Assembly (NCBI RefSeq): GCF_002159265.1
Contig: NZ_NFHG01000016.1
Coordinates: forward strand, 1 to 64,000
Direction: 5' to 3'
Source of the DNA: Flavonifractor sp. An82
GTDB lineage: Bacteria; Bacillota; Clostridia; Oscillospirales; Oscillospiraceae
DNA: 64,000 bases
Shown here: piece after piece, positions 39,439 to 49,470 of the stretch
How the letters are laid out: every line of letters starts with the position of its first letter
How positions within the stretch are numbered: the first letter of the stretch is position 1
The notes under the pieces: generated by a model
Told to the model about the DNA's origin: nothing
What the model saw: only the letters and a program-made list of their open reading frames with translations
Database searches by the model: none
Made by a program: the position numbers and the translations under genes

Positions 39439-40152
39439 CTACAGAATCTTGCGGCCTGCCAGTTCATATTTTTGAATGGAGGCGTTGACGATTTCAAAAT
39501 GGGTAAAAGTAGCCCGGATGGCGCCCATTTCATCGTGATTTGTCAAAGCGGTGGCCAGCTGGATGTGGGCGTCGTGGAGCAGAACAGCCTGTTCTTTGTC
39601 GTCCATGATACGGACATAGACCGTGCCGATGAAATCGTTGACAGTGGCCCGGATCGCGCCAAACACCGAGCGGATCAGCTTATTGCCGGAGGCCTCGCAC
39701 AGCAGGTTGTGAAATTCCTGGTCATAAAGGGAGGCTTTGGCTGCGTCAGGCTCCTCCCGCATCTTGACGGCCAGTTCCATCAGGCGGGCGGCCTGGCCGG
39801 GGAGGACCCGGTTGGCAGCCAGACGGGCGGTCTCGCTTTCCAGGCCGCGGCGCAGCTGGCTGACCTGCAGATAGTTGGTCTCGCCCAGCAGCAGCATCAT
39901 GCGGAAGCTGGCGCTCAGGTTCTGCTCCAGGTCGCAGGTGAGGAAGTTGCCCGCCCCGTGGACGCTGGAGATAAAGCCCATCAGACTCATGGTGCGCAGG
40001 GCCTCCCGGACGGAATTGCGGCTGACACCCAGCAGTTCGGCCAGGTCCCGCTCCGGCGGCAGACGTTCGCCCCGTTTGAGATTGCCTTTCCAGATTTCGC
40101 TCTGGATATAATTTACCACTTTTTTATAGGTGCGTTCCGATCTTTCGTTCAT
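39439..40152 (-). CDS. FadR-subfamily GntR regulator of the lactate cluster (LldR-like)
   Basis: 237 aa. N-terminal winged helix: LKRGERLPPERDLAELLGVSRNSVREALRTMSLMGFISSVHGAGNF; C-terminal FCD ligand domain of about 150 aa with the metal-binding His set (DQEFHNLLCEASGN, LLHDAHIQLATAL). The family to which LldR belongs binds TGGTNNNACCA; exactly such sites lie at 46297-46307 and 46568-46578 in the larA/lctP control region. It lies at the end of the lactate operon but has its own promoter. Lactate is the expected effector, by inference. Confidence 0.88.
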   Translation of the reverse strand: MNERSERTYKKVVNYIQSEIWKGNLKRGERLPPERDLAELLGVSRNSVREALRTMSLMGFISSVHGAGNFLTCDLEQNLSASFRMMLLLGETNYLQVSQLRRGLESETARLAANRVLPGQAARLMELAVKMREEPDAAKASLYDQEFHNLLCEASGNKLIRSVFGAIRATVNDFIGTVYVRIMDDKEQAVLLHDAHIQLATALTNHDEMGAIRATFTHFEIVNASIQKYELAGRKIL

Positions 40153-40187
40153 GGAGCCTCCAAATGGTCGTTTTCTATAACTAACTT

Positions 40188-40216
40188 ATTATATCACAAA
40201 AATGGAAAGGATACAA
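40188..40216 (-). promoter_or_regulatory. Promoter of the LldR-like regulator
   Basis: Minus strand TTGTAT (40211-40216), 17-bp spacer, TATAAT (40188-40193). Confidence 0.75.
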
Positions 40217-40250
40217 CCAAAACCCGTGGGAGCAGGGGAGGGGGAAAGAC

Positions 40251-40358
40251 AGAGACACCGGCAAGGTGGATCAGCCTTGTCGGTGTCTCTGCGTTCATAT
40301 GGAGGAAGACGATACGCGGAGCAGGTCCGCGAGAATAAACCGGGCAAGCGGTTTATTC
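40251..40358 (-). other. Three successive hairpins between acd and the regulator gene
   Basis: GAATAAACCG/CGGTTTATTC (40333-40358), GCGGA/TCCGC (40316-40330) and a 16-bp stem AGAGACACCGGCAAGG with its partner (40251-40290, one G-U). None has a good T-run on the minus strand, so they probably stabilise the operon 3' end or only partly terminate. Confidence 0.6.
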
Positions 40359-40369
40359 ACAAAAGGAAA

Positions 40370-41512
<1,143 letters not shown>

Positions 41513-41647
41513 AACGCAGCACTCCTTATGAATGGCGCGGGCCCGGCCCGGATGATTCCGGCGGGAAGGGGATGGGGGAGAAGGGAAGAGAAGGTGCCGC
41601 CCGAACGCTGGGCCCCAGGTCCGCATAGGTGATTTGGAAAATCTGGA

Positions 41648-42652
41648 TCAGCCCTTGCGCTTCTTGATCTCGGCGGTGAGGGCGGGCAGGACCTCAAAGA
41701 GGTTGCCTACGATGCCATAGTCGGCCACGCCGAAGATGGGGGCGTCGGCGTCCTTGTTGATGGCCACGATCACATCGGAGGCGCTCATACCGGCCAGGTG
41801 CTGGATGGCGCCGGAGATGCCGCAGGCAATGTACAGCTTGGGGCCTACGGTCTTGCCGGTCTGGCCCACCTGATGGGAGTGAGAGATCCAGCCCGCGTCC
41901 ACGGCGGCACGGGAAGCGCCCACGGTGGCGCCCAGGGCCTCGGCCAGCTCACGGACGGGGGCAAAGCCCTCGGCGCTGCCTACGCCACGGCCGCCGGCCA
42001 CGATGATGTCGGCGCCCTCCAGATCCACCAGCTCGCCGGCGGTCTCCTTGATGACCTCCAGGATCTCGGTGCGGATGCCCTCAGCGGGGAAGGAGAAGTC
42101 CACCTTGGTGATCTCGGCCTTGGCCTCACCGGCGGCGGGCTTTTTGAACACGCCGGGACGGACGGTGCCCAGCTGGGGCCGGTGATCGGTGCACAGGATG
42201 GTGGCCATCAGGTTGCCGCCGAAGGCGGGACGGGTCCAGGCCACACAGCCGGTCTCCTCGTCAATGGCAAGGCCGGTGCAGTCGGCGGTCAGGCCGGTTT
42301 GCAGGCGGCTGGACAGCCGGGGACCCATGTCCCGACCGTTGGGGGTGGCGCCGATGAGCATGGTGGTGGGGCCATAGGTCTCCACCAGATGATCCAGGGC
42401 GGCCACATAGGCGTCGGTGGAGTACTGACGGAACTCCTCGCCATCCACATAGAGGACCTGGTCCGCACCGTGGCAGGCGGCCTCTTCCACCGCGGCCTTC
42501 ACACCGCAGCCGATGACCACAGCCACCAGCTTGCCGCCCTGCTTGTCGGCCAGCTCCCGGCCGGGATTCAGCAGCTCAATGCCCACGTTCTTGGCGGAGC
42601 CGTCCTCTTTGGTCTCAACAAATACCCAAAGGTCCTTGGTTTTCGCTTCCAT
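41648..42652 (-). CDS. etfA: Electron transfer flavoprotein, alpha subunit
   Basis: 334 aa; ribosome site GGGAGG. C-terminal FAD domain with [65 protein letters not shown] and the closing GIVGNLF. Compared with LctC/CarE-type alpha subunits it lacks the N-terminal ferredoxin domain; it starts directly with the ETF fold ([11 protein letters not shown]). Pairs with EtfB from the gene 15 nt upstream. It moves electrons between the FAD-linked lactate dehydrogenase, possibly NAD and the acyl-CoA dehydrogenase. Confidence 0.95.
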   Translation of the reverse strand: MEAKTKDLWVFVETKEDGSAKNVGIELLNPGRELADKQGGKLVAVVIGCGVKAAVEEAACHGADQVLYVDGEEFRQYSTDAYVAALDHLVETYGPTTMLIGATPNGRDMGPRLSSRLQTGLTADCTGLAIDEETGCVAWTRPAFGGNLMATILCTDHRPQLGTVRPGVFKKPAAGEAKAEITKVDFSFPAEGIRTEILEVIKETAGELVDLEGADIIVAGGRGVGSAEGFAPVRELAEALGATVGASRAAVDAGWISHSHQVGQTGKTVGPKLYIACGISGAIQHLAGMSASDVIVAINKDADAPIFGVADYGIVGNLFEVLPALTAEIKKRKG

Positions 42653-42667
42653 ATTGTAACGCCTCCC

Positions 42668-43474
42668 TTAAATCACATGGGCCTCGCTCAGCAGCGTGAA
42701 CAGCTTCTGAGCGGACTCTTCGCCGGTCTCTTCCTTGATGACCACACCGGCCTCCTTGCGGGGAGGCACAAAGGTCTTCTTGACCTTGGTGGGGGAGCCC
42801 TTCAGACCGGCCCGGGCGGGGTCGATGTTGGGCAGCTCGGCGGAGGTCAGGTTCTCAATGACAGCCTTGCGGGCGGCCATTTTCCGCTTGATGGTGGGGA
42901 AGCGGGGGTCAAAGGAGGGCTTGGTGAAGGTGATGAGGCAGGGAGTCTTGACACCAATGAGGTAGTTGCCATCCTCGCCCTCCTTCAGGATGTGCAGGGT
43001 ACCGTCGGCATTGGTGGCCTCCAGGGCATAGGTAACCTGGGGATAGTTGAGCAGCTCGGCCAGCTCGGGGCCAACCTGAGCGGTATCGCCGTCAATGGCC
43101 TGCTTGCCGCAGAAGATAGCGTCAAACTTGAGCCCTTCCAGCTCTTCCACCTTGGAGATGGCGTTGTACAGGATGTAGCTGGTGGCCAGGGTATCCGACC
43201 CGCCAAACATCCGGTCGGTGACCAGATAGGCCTTGTCGGCGGCGATGGCCAGAGCCTCCCGCAGAGCGGCCTCCGCCTGCTTGGGACCCATGGACAGCAC
43301 CACGATACGGGTGTCGGGGTCCTGGTCCTTGATGCGGGCGGCGGCCTCCAGGGCGTAGCCGTCAAAGGGATTGATGATGCTGGGGACGCCGTCCCGGACC
43401 AGGGTGTTGGTGACGGGGTCGATCTTGATCTCCGTCGTGTCCGGGACCTGCTTGATGCATACCAGAATATTCAT
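42668..43474 (-). CDS. etfB: Electron transfer flavoprotein, beta subunit
   Basis: 268 aa, start after GGAGCTTTG. MNILVCIKQVPDTTEIKIDP opens the fold; GKQAIDGDTAQVGPELAELL is the signature of ETFs from anaerobes that bind FAD in place of AMP and can take part in NADH-dependent bifurcation or confurcation. RFPTIKRKMAARK is the recognition-loop region. The order ldh-etfB-etfA equals that of known lactate dehydrogenase/Etf complexes of acetogens and butyrate producers. Confidence 0.95.
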   Translation of the reverse strand: MNILVCIKQVPDTTEIKIDPVTNTLVRDGVPSIINPFDGYALEAAARIKDQDPDTRIVVLSMGPKQAEAALREALAIAADKAYLVTDRMFGGSDTLATSYILYNAISKVEELEGLKFDAIFCGKQAIDGDTAQVGPELAELLNYPQVTYALEATNADGTLHILKEGEDGNYLIGVKTPCLITFTKPSFDPRFPTIKRKMAARKAVIENLTSAELPNIDPARAGLKGSPTKVKKTFVPPRKEAGVVIKEETGEESAQKLFTLLSEAHVI

Positions 43475-43496
43475 AGCAAAGCTCCTTTCTCAGCGC

Positions 43497-44918
43497 TTAC
43501 AGGGTGCAGCAGACCTTGCCGGGGTTGAGGATCATCTTGGGGTCAAAGACCTTCTTGATGCCCTGCATCAGGGCCATATTCACCGGTCCCACCGCCTCAG
43601 CCAGGTACTTGACCTTGCCGTAGCCGATGCCGTGCTCACCGGAGATCTGGCCGCCCAGCTCCATGGCCTTCTGATAAATGGCGCTGAGGAATTCATCCAC
43701 CTGCTTGCGGAACTCGCCCTCATCCATGGTGTTGGAACACTCATAGATGTGCAGGTTACCGTCGCCGGCGTGACCGAAATACTTGACCTCAAAGTCATAC
43801 TTGCCCTTGATCTCATTGACAAAGGCCACATAGGGGGCAATCTTGTTAACGGGCACCACCACGTCACATTCGTCCAGCAGCTTGGTCTGCTCCTCAATGC
43901 CCTCCAGGAAGGAGGAACGGGCAGCCCAGGCATCCTTCAGCTTGGGCGGGGTGTCGGCAATGAGCACGTCCAGCGCGCCCTCTTCCACCAGCATCTCGGC
44001 GGCGCTCTCCACGATGGGGTCCAGCTCGTCCATGGACTCGCCGTCGAAGGTGAGCAGCAGATAAGCACCGGCCTCCACGCCCTCGATCTGGCGGGGGAAG
44101 ACCTGCTTGCCCAGATATTCCTCGGAGGAGACCAGAATCTCCTTCTCAAAGAACTCCACAGCCTGGGGCTTGAAGTGGTGCATGAACACCTTGGGTACGG
44201 TGGAGATACAGGCGTCCAGGTCCTCAAAGGGCACGATAAGGCTGACGGTGGCCTTGGGGGCGGGGATGAGCTTCAGGGTCATCTCGGTGATGATACCCAG
44301 GGTACCCTCGGAGCCAACCATCAGGTTGGTCAGGCTGTAGCCGGAGCTGGTCTTGGAGACGGTGCTGCCGAAGTGGGTGATCTCGCCGGTGGGGAGGACC
44401 ACGGTCATGGCCCGGACATAGTCACGGGTGGCGCCGTACTTTACGGCCCGCATACCACCGGCGTTGGTGGCCACGTTGCCGCCCAAGGTAGCCATCTTCT
44501 CGCCGGGATCGGGGGGATAGAGGCAGCCGTGGGTAAGGGCGTCGTCGGCCAGCTGCTGGAGGAGGACACCGGGCTGAACGGTGACGGCGAAGTTCTCCAG
44601 GTCATAATTGAGGATCTTATTCATCCGCATGGTACACAGCACCACGCCGCCGCACACGGGGGTGCAGCCGCCCACCAGACCGGTACCGGCGCCCCGGGTG
44701 GTAACGGGGATGTTGTTATCATAGCAGATCTTGACAATACCGGCCACCTCTTCGGTGGTGAGCACATCGATGGCTACCTCGGGCATTTTGACGCCGTAGA
44801 TGGGCATCTCGTCCCGGGCATAGTCGGGGTTCACATCCTGACCGACCACCACACGGCCGGGGACGACTTGCTCCAGCTGGGCAATGATTTCAGGCGTGAC
44901 GGAATTGTACGTTGCCAT
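43497..44918 (-). CDS. FAD-linked D-lactate dehydrogenase (GlcD/LctD type)
   Basis: 473 aa from ATG 44918, behind GGAGGAGG. FAD-binding PCMH domain (VTTRGAGTGLVGGCTPVCGGVVL, YPPDPGEKMATLGGNVATNAGGMRAVKYGATRDYV) and C-terminal FAD-oxidase domain with YFGHAGDGNLHIYEC and GQISGEHGIGYGK, the His residues of the active site. Oxidises D-2-hydroxyacids; the neighbours larA, lctP, etfB and etfA point to lactate. In known homologous complexes the endergonic reduction of NAD by lactate is driven by ferredoxin oxidation. Confidence 0.93.
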   Translation of the reverse strand: MATYNSVTPEIIAQLEQVVPGRVVVGQDVNPDYARDEMPIYGVKMPEVAIDVLTTEEVAGIVKICYDNNIPVTTRGAGTGLVGGCTPVCGGVVLCTMRMNKILNYDLENFAVTVQPGVLLQQLADDALTHGCLYPPDPGEKMATLGGNVATNAGGMRAVKYGATRDYVRAMTVVLPTGEITHFGSTVSKTSSGYSLTNLMVGSEGTLGIITEMTLKLIPAPKATVSLIVPFEDLDACISTVPKVFMHHFKPQAVEFFEKEILVSSEEYLGKQVFPRQIEGVEAGAYLLLTFDGESMDELDPIVESAAEMLVEEGALDVLIADTPPKLKDAWAARSSFLEGIEEQTKLLDECDVVVPVNKIAPYVAFVNEIKGKYDFEVKYFGHAGDGNLHIYECSNTMDEGEFRKQVDEFLSAIYQKAMELGGQISGEHGIGYGKVKYLAEAVGPVNMALMQGIKKVFDPKMILNPGKVCCTL

Positions 44919-44980
44919 AAGTAAAACCTCCTCCATATTGCTGTTACTTCAAAATGAAAGACTAATATGCGAGAAAAAAC

Positions 44981-46255
44981 TTACTCCCGCACCATCACCG
45001 AAATACCGTTGGGAATGACCACCAGATGGGCATCCGGTCCCTTGGCCTGACGGGCCCGCTCCAGAGCGGTGTCCACATCGGGGGCCCACTCCATCTTCAT
45101 GTCCTCAATGGTCTGGCGCTGCTCGGGCACGGTGACGTAGATCACGCGGTGCTTACACAGCACCCGGGCCAGGATCTGGAACTCCCACTGGTCGGGCTTG
45201 GTGTGGTCCTGAGGCGTGGCCAGAATCTCCTTGGTCAGGGCCTGGGGGGAGGAGGCGTCCCGCAGGGCATGATAGAAACTGTCCCCGCCGGCCCCGTCCA
45301 TGCAGGAGCTGACCATGATGAGCACCCCGCCCTCGGCTGCGGCGGCCTCCGCCGCAGTGAGGCCCTTGACGCTCTGGTAGATATTCTGATCCAGGGGGTA
45401 GCCGCCGTTGCTGGAGATGACGATATCGCCCCGGCGCTCCGGCTTGACCTGACAGTAGCCCAGCAGGAAGTCGCAGCCTTTGCGGTGGGCGGTCTCCGGG
45501 TCGCCGGCAAAGGCGGCCACTACCTTTTTGTCCTCATCGATAATGACATTTACGATATAAGCCAGCTTGGCCATCTTGGCGGCGGCCAGCATATCGGTGT
45601 GAAGGGGATTGCCATCCAGTACGCCGGTGCGGGCGTAGGGGGAGGCGATGAACTTGGAGCAGTGATTGCCCAGTACGGTGACCTGATCGCACACGCCGGG
45701 GAGCACACTCTTGCGGCCGCCGGAGAAGCCGGCGAAGAAGTGGGGCTCAATGAAGCCCTCGGCCACCAGCAGGTCGGTTTCCACCGCCAGCCGGTCAATC
45801 ACACAGTCGGCGCCGGAAGGGAGCACGCCGATTTTCACATTGGAGGCGGGGTCCCGGCTGTCATGGATCACAATCTTCTCATGCTCCACAATGTCCTCGC
45901 CCAGCTTGCCCACCAGCTCTTCCTTTGTGGTGGGTCGGTGGAAACCGGTGGCCACCAGCAGGGTGATCTGGATGTTGGGATTGCCCCGGCGCAGCTCCGC
46001 CAGCATGTGGGGCAGGATATGCTTGCTGGGAACGGGACGAGTATGGTCGCTGATGATAATGGTACAGGTCTGCTTTCCGGCGGCCAACACATACAGGGGT
46101 TTGGATTGAATGGGGGAGGCCATGGCGGTCAGAACCAGACCGTCTTCGGTGTCAGAGGCGGTCAGCTCCCCAATGTGGGAGGTGAGGACCTCTGCCCCGG
46201 ACAGATCGGCGTGAAGGGTCATGCCGGCTGTTCCGAAGGGGATCGTAAGTGCCAT
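44981..46255 (-). CDS. larA: Lactate racemase, nickel-pincer enzyme
   Basis: 424 aa. Landmarks of LarA in order: SDHTRPVPS, the His in TGFHRPTT, FIEPHFFAGFSGGRKSVLPG with the Lys that forms the covalent bond to the NPN cofactor and a nickel-coordinating His, GNHCSK with a further active-site His, and SNGGYPLDQNIYQ. Interconverts L- and D-lactate so that the D-specific dehydrogenase can use both. The cofactor-making genes larB, larC and larE are not in the window and must be elsewhere. First gene of the operon; GGAGG ribosome site. Confidence 0.92.
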   Translation of the reverse strand: MALTIPFGTAGMTLHADLSGAEVLTSHIGELTASDTEDGLVLTAMASPIQSKPLYVLAAGKQTCTIIISDHTRPVPSKHILPHMLAELRRGNPNIQITLLVATGFHRPTTKEELVGKLGEDIVEHEKIVIHDSRDPASNVKIGVLPSGADCVIDRLAVETDLLVAEGFIEPHFFAGFSGGRKSVLPGVCDQVTVLGNHCSKFIASPYARTGVLDGNPLHTDMLAAAKMAKLAYIVNVIIDEDKKVVAAFAGDPETAHRKGCDFLLGYCQVKPERRGDIVISSNGGYPLDQNIYQSVKGLTAAEAAAAEGGVLIMVSSCMDGAGGDSFYHALRDASSPQALTKEILATPQDHTKPDQWEFQILARVLCKHRVIYVTVPEQRQTIEDMKMEWAPDVDTALERARQAKGPDAHLVVIPNGISVMVRE

Positions 46256-46293
46256 TGCAGTTACCTCCTTAGCGTATCAGATCATGGTGGTTA

Positions 46294-46310
46294 AATTGGT
46301 TCGACCACTT
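46294..46310. promoter_or_regulatory. LldR-type operator 1 (larA side)
   Basis: AATTGGT-TCG-ACCACTT, containing exact TGGTNNNACCA at 46297-46307. It falls just downstream of the expected larA transcription start, a position that blocks transcription. Confidence 0.8.
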
Positions 46311-46323
46311 TGTTGCTGACAAC

Positions 46324-46351
46324 ACTTTACCACATTTTTAGAAAAATGCAA
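46324..46351 (-). promoter_or_regulatory. Promoter of the larA operon
   Basis: Minus strand TTGCAT (46346-46351), 16-bp spacer, TAAAGT (46324-46329). Confidence 0.6.
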
Positions 46352-46385
46352 TCCCTGGTTTTCATTTTCTCACATATCCCCAAAA

Positions 46386-46414
46386 ATGACATCTGAATTT
46401 ATGCAAAGTGATAA
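46386..46414 (+). promoter_or_regulatory. lctP promoter P1
   Basis: ATGACA (46386-46391), 17-bp spacer, GATAAT (46409-46414). The -10 is flanked by the repeat TTTATGC/GCATAAA (46398-46426). Confidence 0.58.
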
Positions 46415-46440
46415 TTTTAGCATAAATGAACGAAAAGGAG

Positions 46441-46469
46441 TGGACATTTTATACAGTTGAGCCTATACT
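46441..46469 (+). promoter_or_regulatory. lctP promoter P2
   Basis: TGGACA (46441-46446), 17-bp spacer, TATACT (46464-46469); the stronger of the two candidates. Confidence 0.65.
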
Positions 46470-46567
46470 AAAACCACACAGTTTATCGCGGGGTCCATTT
46501 TGTTCCAGCGGGCCAGATGGAAAAAGGAGGGATTGGAGCGCCAAAGGCTTCTTTTTTTACCCCATAG

Positions 46568-46578
46568 TGGTAGAACCA
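46568..46578. promoter_or_regulatory. LldR-type operator 2 (lctP leader)
   Basis: TGGTAGAACCA, an exact TGGTNNNACCA, in the lctP leader 271 bp from operator 1. Paired operators on either side of the promoters resemble the looping layout known for E. coli lldPRD. Confidence 0.75.
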
Positions 46579-46644
46579 ATAGAAAGAAAAGTAACTGCCG
46601 CCCTCATTGGAGGACGGGAAGAGATGAAGGAGGTCCCGTTTTCT

Positions 46645-48204
46645 ATGCCGTTACTGATGTCTGTCCTCACATTGCTGCCCATTGTCTGGCTGGTGATCGC
46701 CCTGGCGGTGCTCAAAATGCCGGGCCACCGGGCCTGCCTGATCGCCCTGGTGATTGCCGCTGTACTGGCCCTTACCCTGTGGAAGATGCCGCCGGTGGAC
46801 TGTGTGACCTCGGCGCTGGAGGGCTTTGCGGCGGCATTGTGGCCCATCATCCTGGTCATTATCGCCGCGATCTTCACCTATAATCTTTCTCTTCGTACCG
46901 GCGCTATGGACGTCATCAAGCGAATGCTGTCCAATGTGTCGGGGGATAAGCGGGTCATCATCCTGCTCATCGGCTGGTGCTTCGGCGGCTTTCTGGAGGG
47001 TATGGCCGGCTTTGGTACCGCAGTGGCGATTCCTGCCGGTATGCTGGCCGGTATGGGTATGGACCCGGTTCTGTCCTGTCTGGTGTGTATGTTGGCAAAC
47101 GCCTTCCCCACAGCCTTCGGCTCTGTTGGTATCCCTACCACTACGCTGGTCAGCGTCACCGGCCTGGATGCCATTCCGCTGGCCTTCACCACCGTGGTGG
47201 AGATGGCGCCCTTTATGATCCTTATGCCCTTCCTAATGGTCATCGCCGGAGGCGGCGGAATCAAGGCTCTGAAGGGCGTGGTGGGCATTACGCTGGTGGC
47301 TGGGCTGTCCTTCCTTCTGCCTGAGCTGCTGGTGTCCTACTTCCTGGGGCCTGAGCTGACTGTGGTAGTGGGTAGCGTGGTTTCCCTGGTCTGTACTTTG
47401 TTGATGGCCCAGACCCGCAAGGGCAAGGCCATTCCCCAGGAGTATCAGATGACAGGAGGCCAGACTGCCCAGGAGGCAAAGGGGAGCGCCATGTCTCCGT
47501 TGGTTGCCTTCCTGCCTTTCCTGCTGATTTTCATCCTGCTGCTGGTGACCTCCAAGCTGGTGCCGCCGGTCAACAGCTTTTTGGCCCAGTTCTCCTCTTC
47601 CTTCCAGATCAGTACCTCGGCGGCGGCGGGTTTGACCTCCTTCAGCTGGGTGAATACCCCCGGTGTAATGATCTTTGTGGCGGCCATCATCGGAGGGATT
47701 GTCCAGAAGGCCAGTGCCAAGCTCATGTGGCAGACCTTCCTGGATACCCTGAAGCAGATGAGCCGCACCATCATCACCATCATGGCGGTGCTGGCGGTGG
47801 CCAAGATCATGACCTACTCCGGCATGATCTCTGATATGGCCGGCCTGTTTGTCTCCATCACCGGTGTGTTCTATCCCTTTGTCTCTCCCATCATTGCTGC
47901 CATCGGCGCCTTTGTCACCGGCAGCGGTACCAATACCGAAGTACTGCTGGGCCGGCTTCAGTCGGAGGCGGCGGTGGCCATTGGGGCCTCGCCCTACTGG
48001 CTGGCGGCGGCCAATTCGGTGGGCGCGGGTATCGGTAAGATCCTTTCGCCCCAGTGCATCGCCACCGCCGTGGCGGCAGTGGGCCTGGTGGGTCAGGACA
48101 GCAAGGTGCTGGCCGCCGTGCTGAAGTGGGCGCTGCTGATGCTGGTGCTGGCCTGTATCCTGGTGGGCTGCTTCCAGTGGGTTGCCCCCTATCTGGTGGG
48201 GTAA
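46645..48204 (+). CDS. lctP: L-lactate permease
   Basis: 519 aa from ATG 46645, which follows AAGGAGG by 11 nt; ATG 46624 seven codons earlier is an alternative. About 13 hydrophobic helices with LctP family blocks: LPIVWLVIALAVLKMPGH, GGFLEGMAGFGTAVAIPAGML, NAFPTAFGSVGIPTTTL and GAFVTGSGTNTEVLLGRLQ. Imports lactate or glycolate with protons. The frame stays open upstream to 46426, but that part crosses both promoters and reads unlike protein. Divergent from larA and sharing its control region. Confidence 0.94.
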   Translation: MPLLMSVLTLLPIVWLVIALAVLKMPGHRACLIALVIAAVLALTLWKMPPVDCVTSALEGFAAALWPIILVIIAAIFTYNLSLRTGAMDVIKRMLSNVSGDKRVIILLIGWCFGGFLEGMAGFGTAVAIPAGMLAGMGMDPVLSCLVCMLANAFPTAFGSVGIPTTTLVSVTGLDAIPLAFTTVVEMAPFMILMPFLMVIAGGGGIKALKGVVGITLVAGLSFLLPELLVSYFLGPELTVVVGSVVSLVCTLLMAQTRKGKAIPQEYQMTGGQTAQEAKGSAMSPLVAFLPFLLIFILLLVTSKLVPPVNSFLAQFSSSFQISTSAAAGLTSFSWVNTPGVMIFVAAIIGGIVQKASAKLMWQTFLDTLKQMSRTIITIMAVLAVAKIMTYSGMISDMAGLFVSITGVFYPFVSPIIAAIGAFVTGSGTNTEVLLGRLQSEAAVAIGASPYWLAAANSVGAGIGKILSPQCIATAVAAVGLVGQDSKVLAAVLKWALLMLVLACILVGCFQWVAPYLVG

Positions 48205-48216
48205 GCGTATCAGTAT

Positions 48217-48265
48217 AAAAATCCCCTGTGGAAACCTGTTTTTCAGGGTATCCACAGGGGATTTT
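48217..48265. terminator. Bidirectional terminator between lctP and the Fe-S gene
   Basis: AAAATCCCCTGTGGA pairs with TCCACAGGGGATTTT, with an inner stem ACCTG/AGGGT; A- and T-runs at both ends. Confidence 0.87.
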
Positions 48266-48278
48266 GCTGTCTGGTATG

Positions 48279-48968
48279 TTATTGCAGGGTACCGTCGGGG
48301 GAAATCACCACCACATGGAGAGGAATGTCCTTTCCGCTGGCAGCTACAGCGGTCTGAACCGCCCGCTGGATGCCTCCGCAGCAGGGTACCGTCATGCGGA
48401 CCACGGTGACGCTCTTCACGTCGTTGCCCGCCAGAATGGCGGTGAGCTTCTCGGTATAGTCTCCCTCGTCCAGCTTGGGGCAGCCGATGAGGGTCACACG
48501 GCCCCGGATGAAGTCCTGATGGAAGTTGCCGTAGGCGTAGGCGGTGCAGTCGGCGGCAATGAGCAGGTGGCAGCCGTCAAAGTAGGGGGCATTTACCGGG
48601 GCCAGCTTGATCTGCACCGGCCACTGGCGCAGCTGGCTGGGCACGGCACCGGCAGCAGGGGAGGGAGCCTCCTCCCGGCAGATGGTCCGGCTCATGCTGC
48701 CGGGACAGCCGCAGGCCAGGGGCGTTGCCTTAGCAGCCTTGGCGGCCATAACGGCGGCGTGGTCGTAGGCGGGCGCCTCCCGCTCCTCAAAGGTAATGGC
48801 GCCGGTGGGGCAGGCGGGGAGACAGTCTCCCAGACCGTCGCAGTAGTCCTCCCGGGTCAGCCTGGCCTTGCCGTCCACCATCTCAATGGCCCCCTCGTGG
48901 CAGGCAGCGGCGCACAGGCCGCAGCCGTTGCACAGGGCCTCGTCGATCTTTATGATTCTGCGCTTCAT
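48279..48968 (-). CDS. 4Fe-4S ferredoxin-like protein with Cys-rich C-terminal domain
   Basis: 229 aa, start after AAGGAGGCG. N-terminal CNGCGLCAAAC carries one full 4Fe-4S motif; the second is CDGLGDCLPAC followed by PTGA, where a Gly-Leu spacing leaves only three of the usual four Cys plus an upstream one. The rest has ACGCPGSMSRTIC, LIAADCTAYAYG, LIGCPKLDE and VPCCGG, suggesting further metal or Cys chemistry. Close relatives occur as stand-alone genes in anaerobes, often linked to hybrid-cluster proteins; that link is not seen here. Redox role likely, partner unknown. Confidence 0.8.
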   Translation of the reverse strand: MKRRIIKIDEALCNGCGLCAAACHEGAIEMVDGKARLTREDYCDGLGDCLPACPTGAITFEEREAPAYDHAAVMAAKAAKATPLACGCPGSMSRTICREEAPSPAAGAVPSQLRQWPVQIKLAPVNAPYFDGCHLLIAADCTAYAYGNFHQDFIRGRVTLIGCPKLDEGDYTEKLTAILAGNDVKSVTVVRMTVPCCGGIQRAVQTAVAASGKDIPLHVVVISPDGTLQ

Positions 48969-49102
48969 TGTAAACGCCTCCTTGTGTTGTGTGTGACAAG
49001 CATATCAGAGAAGAGCTGCCCTTTCTGTTGCAGGAGCAACAAGAACTGAAAAAATACACCCGCGCCGTCATGGCGCGGGCGTATCCAGTCCATCTGTGAA
49101 CA

Positions 49103-49351
49103 TCAGTCCCTGAGGTACTGCTTGACCAACTCCTGCAGCAGCTCGTCCCGATCCAGCTTGCGGATCAGGGCGCGGGCGTTGTTGTAGTTGGTGATATAGG
49201 TCGGGTCCTCCGAGAGGATGTACCCCACGATCTGATTGATGGGGTTGTATCCTTTCTCCTGAAGGGAGCTGTATACGGAGGTCAGCACCTCTTTGATCTC
49301 AGGGTCCTTTTCATAGCGGATGCTGAATTTACGGGTATAATCCGGCTCCAT
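49103..49351 (-). CDS. ireB: IreB family regulatory phosphoprotein (UPF0297)
   Basis: 82 aa from ATG 49351, 10 nt after GGGAGG; an in-frame GTG at 49360 is too close to that site. [20 protein letters not shown] and the family pattern [41 protein letters not shown] match IreB closely. In Enterococcus IreB is phosphorylated by the IreK Ser/Thr kinase and lowers intrinsic cephalosporin resistance. The usual neighbours ruvX/yrrK and yrzB are not adjacent. Own promoter. Confidence 0.93.
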   Translation of the reverse strand: MEPDYTRKFSIRYEKDPEIKEVLTSVYSSLQEKGYNPINQIVGYILSEDPTYITNYNNARALIRKLDRDELLQELVKQYLRD

Positions 49352-49385
49352 ACCTGTCACACCTCCCGGTTAAAATCTAATATTC

Positions 49386-49414
49386 ATTGTAGCGGAAAAA
49401 GCGGCCGCTGTAAA
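49386..49414 (-). promoter_or_regulatory. Promoter of ireB
   Basis: Minus strand TTTACA (49409-49414), 17-bp spacer, TACAAT (49386-49391). Confidence 0.72.
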
Positions 49415-49470
49415 GGGGCCCCATGAAAATTTATCAATCTTTAAGATGTTGGTAAGAAAAACGGCCGGGC

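Noticed and set aside
46426-46644. N-terminal extension of lctP
   Set aside because: The frame is open, but it contains promoter P2 and an operator, lacks a ribosome site, and does not resemble LctP.
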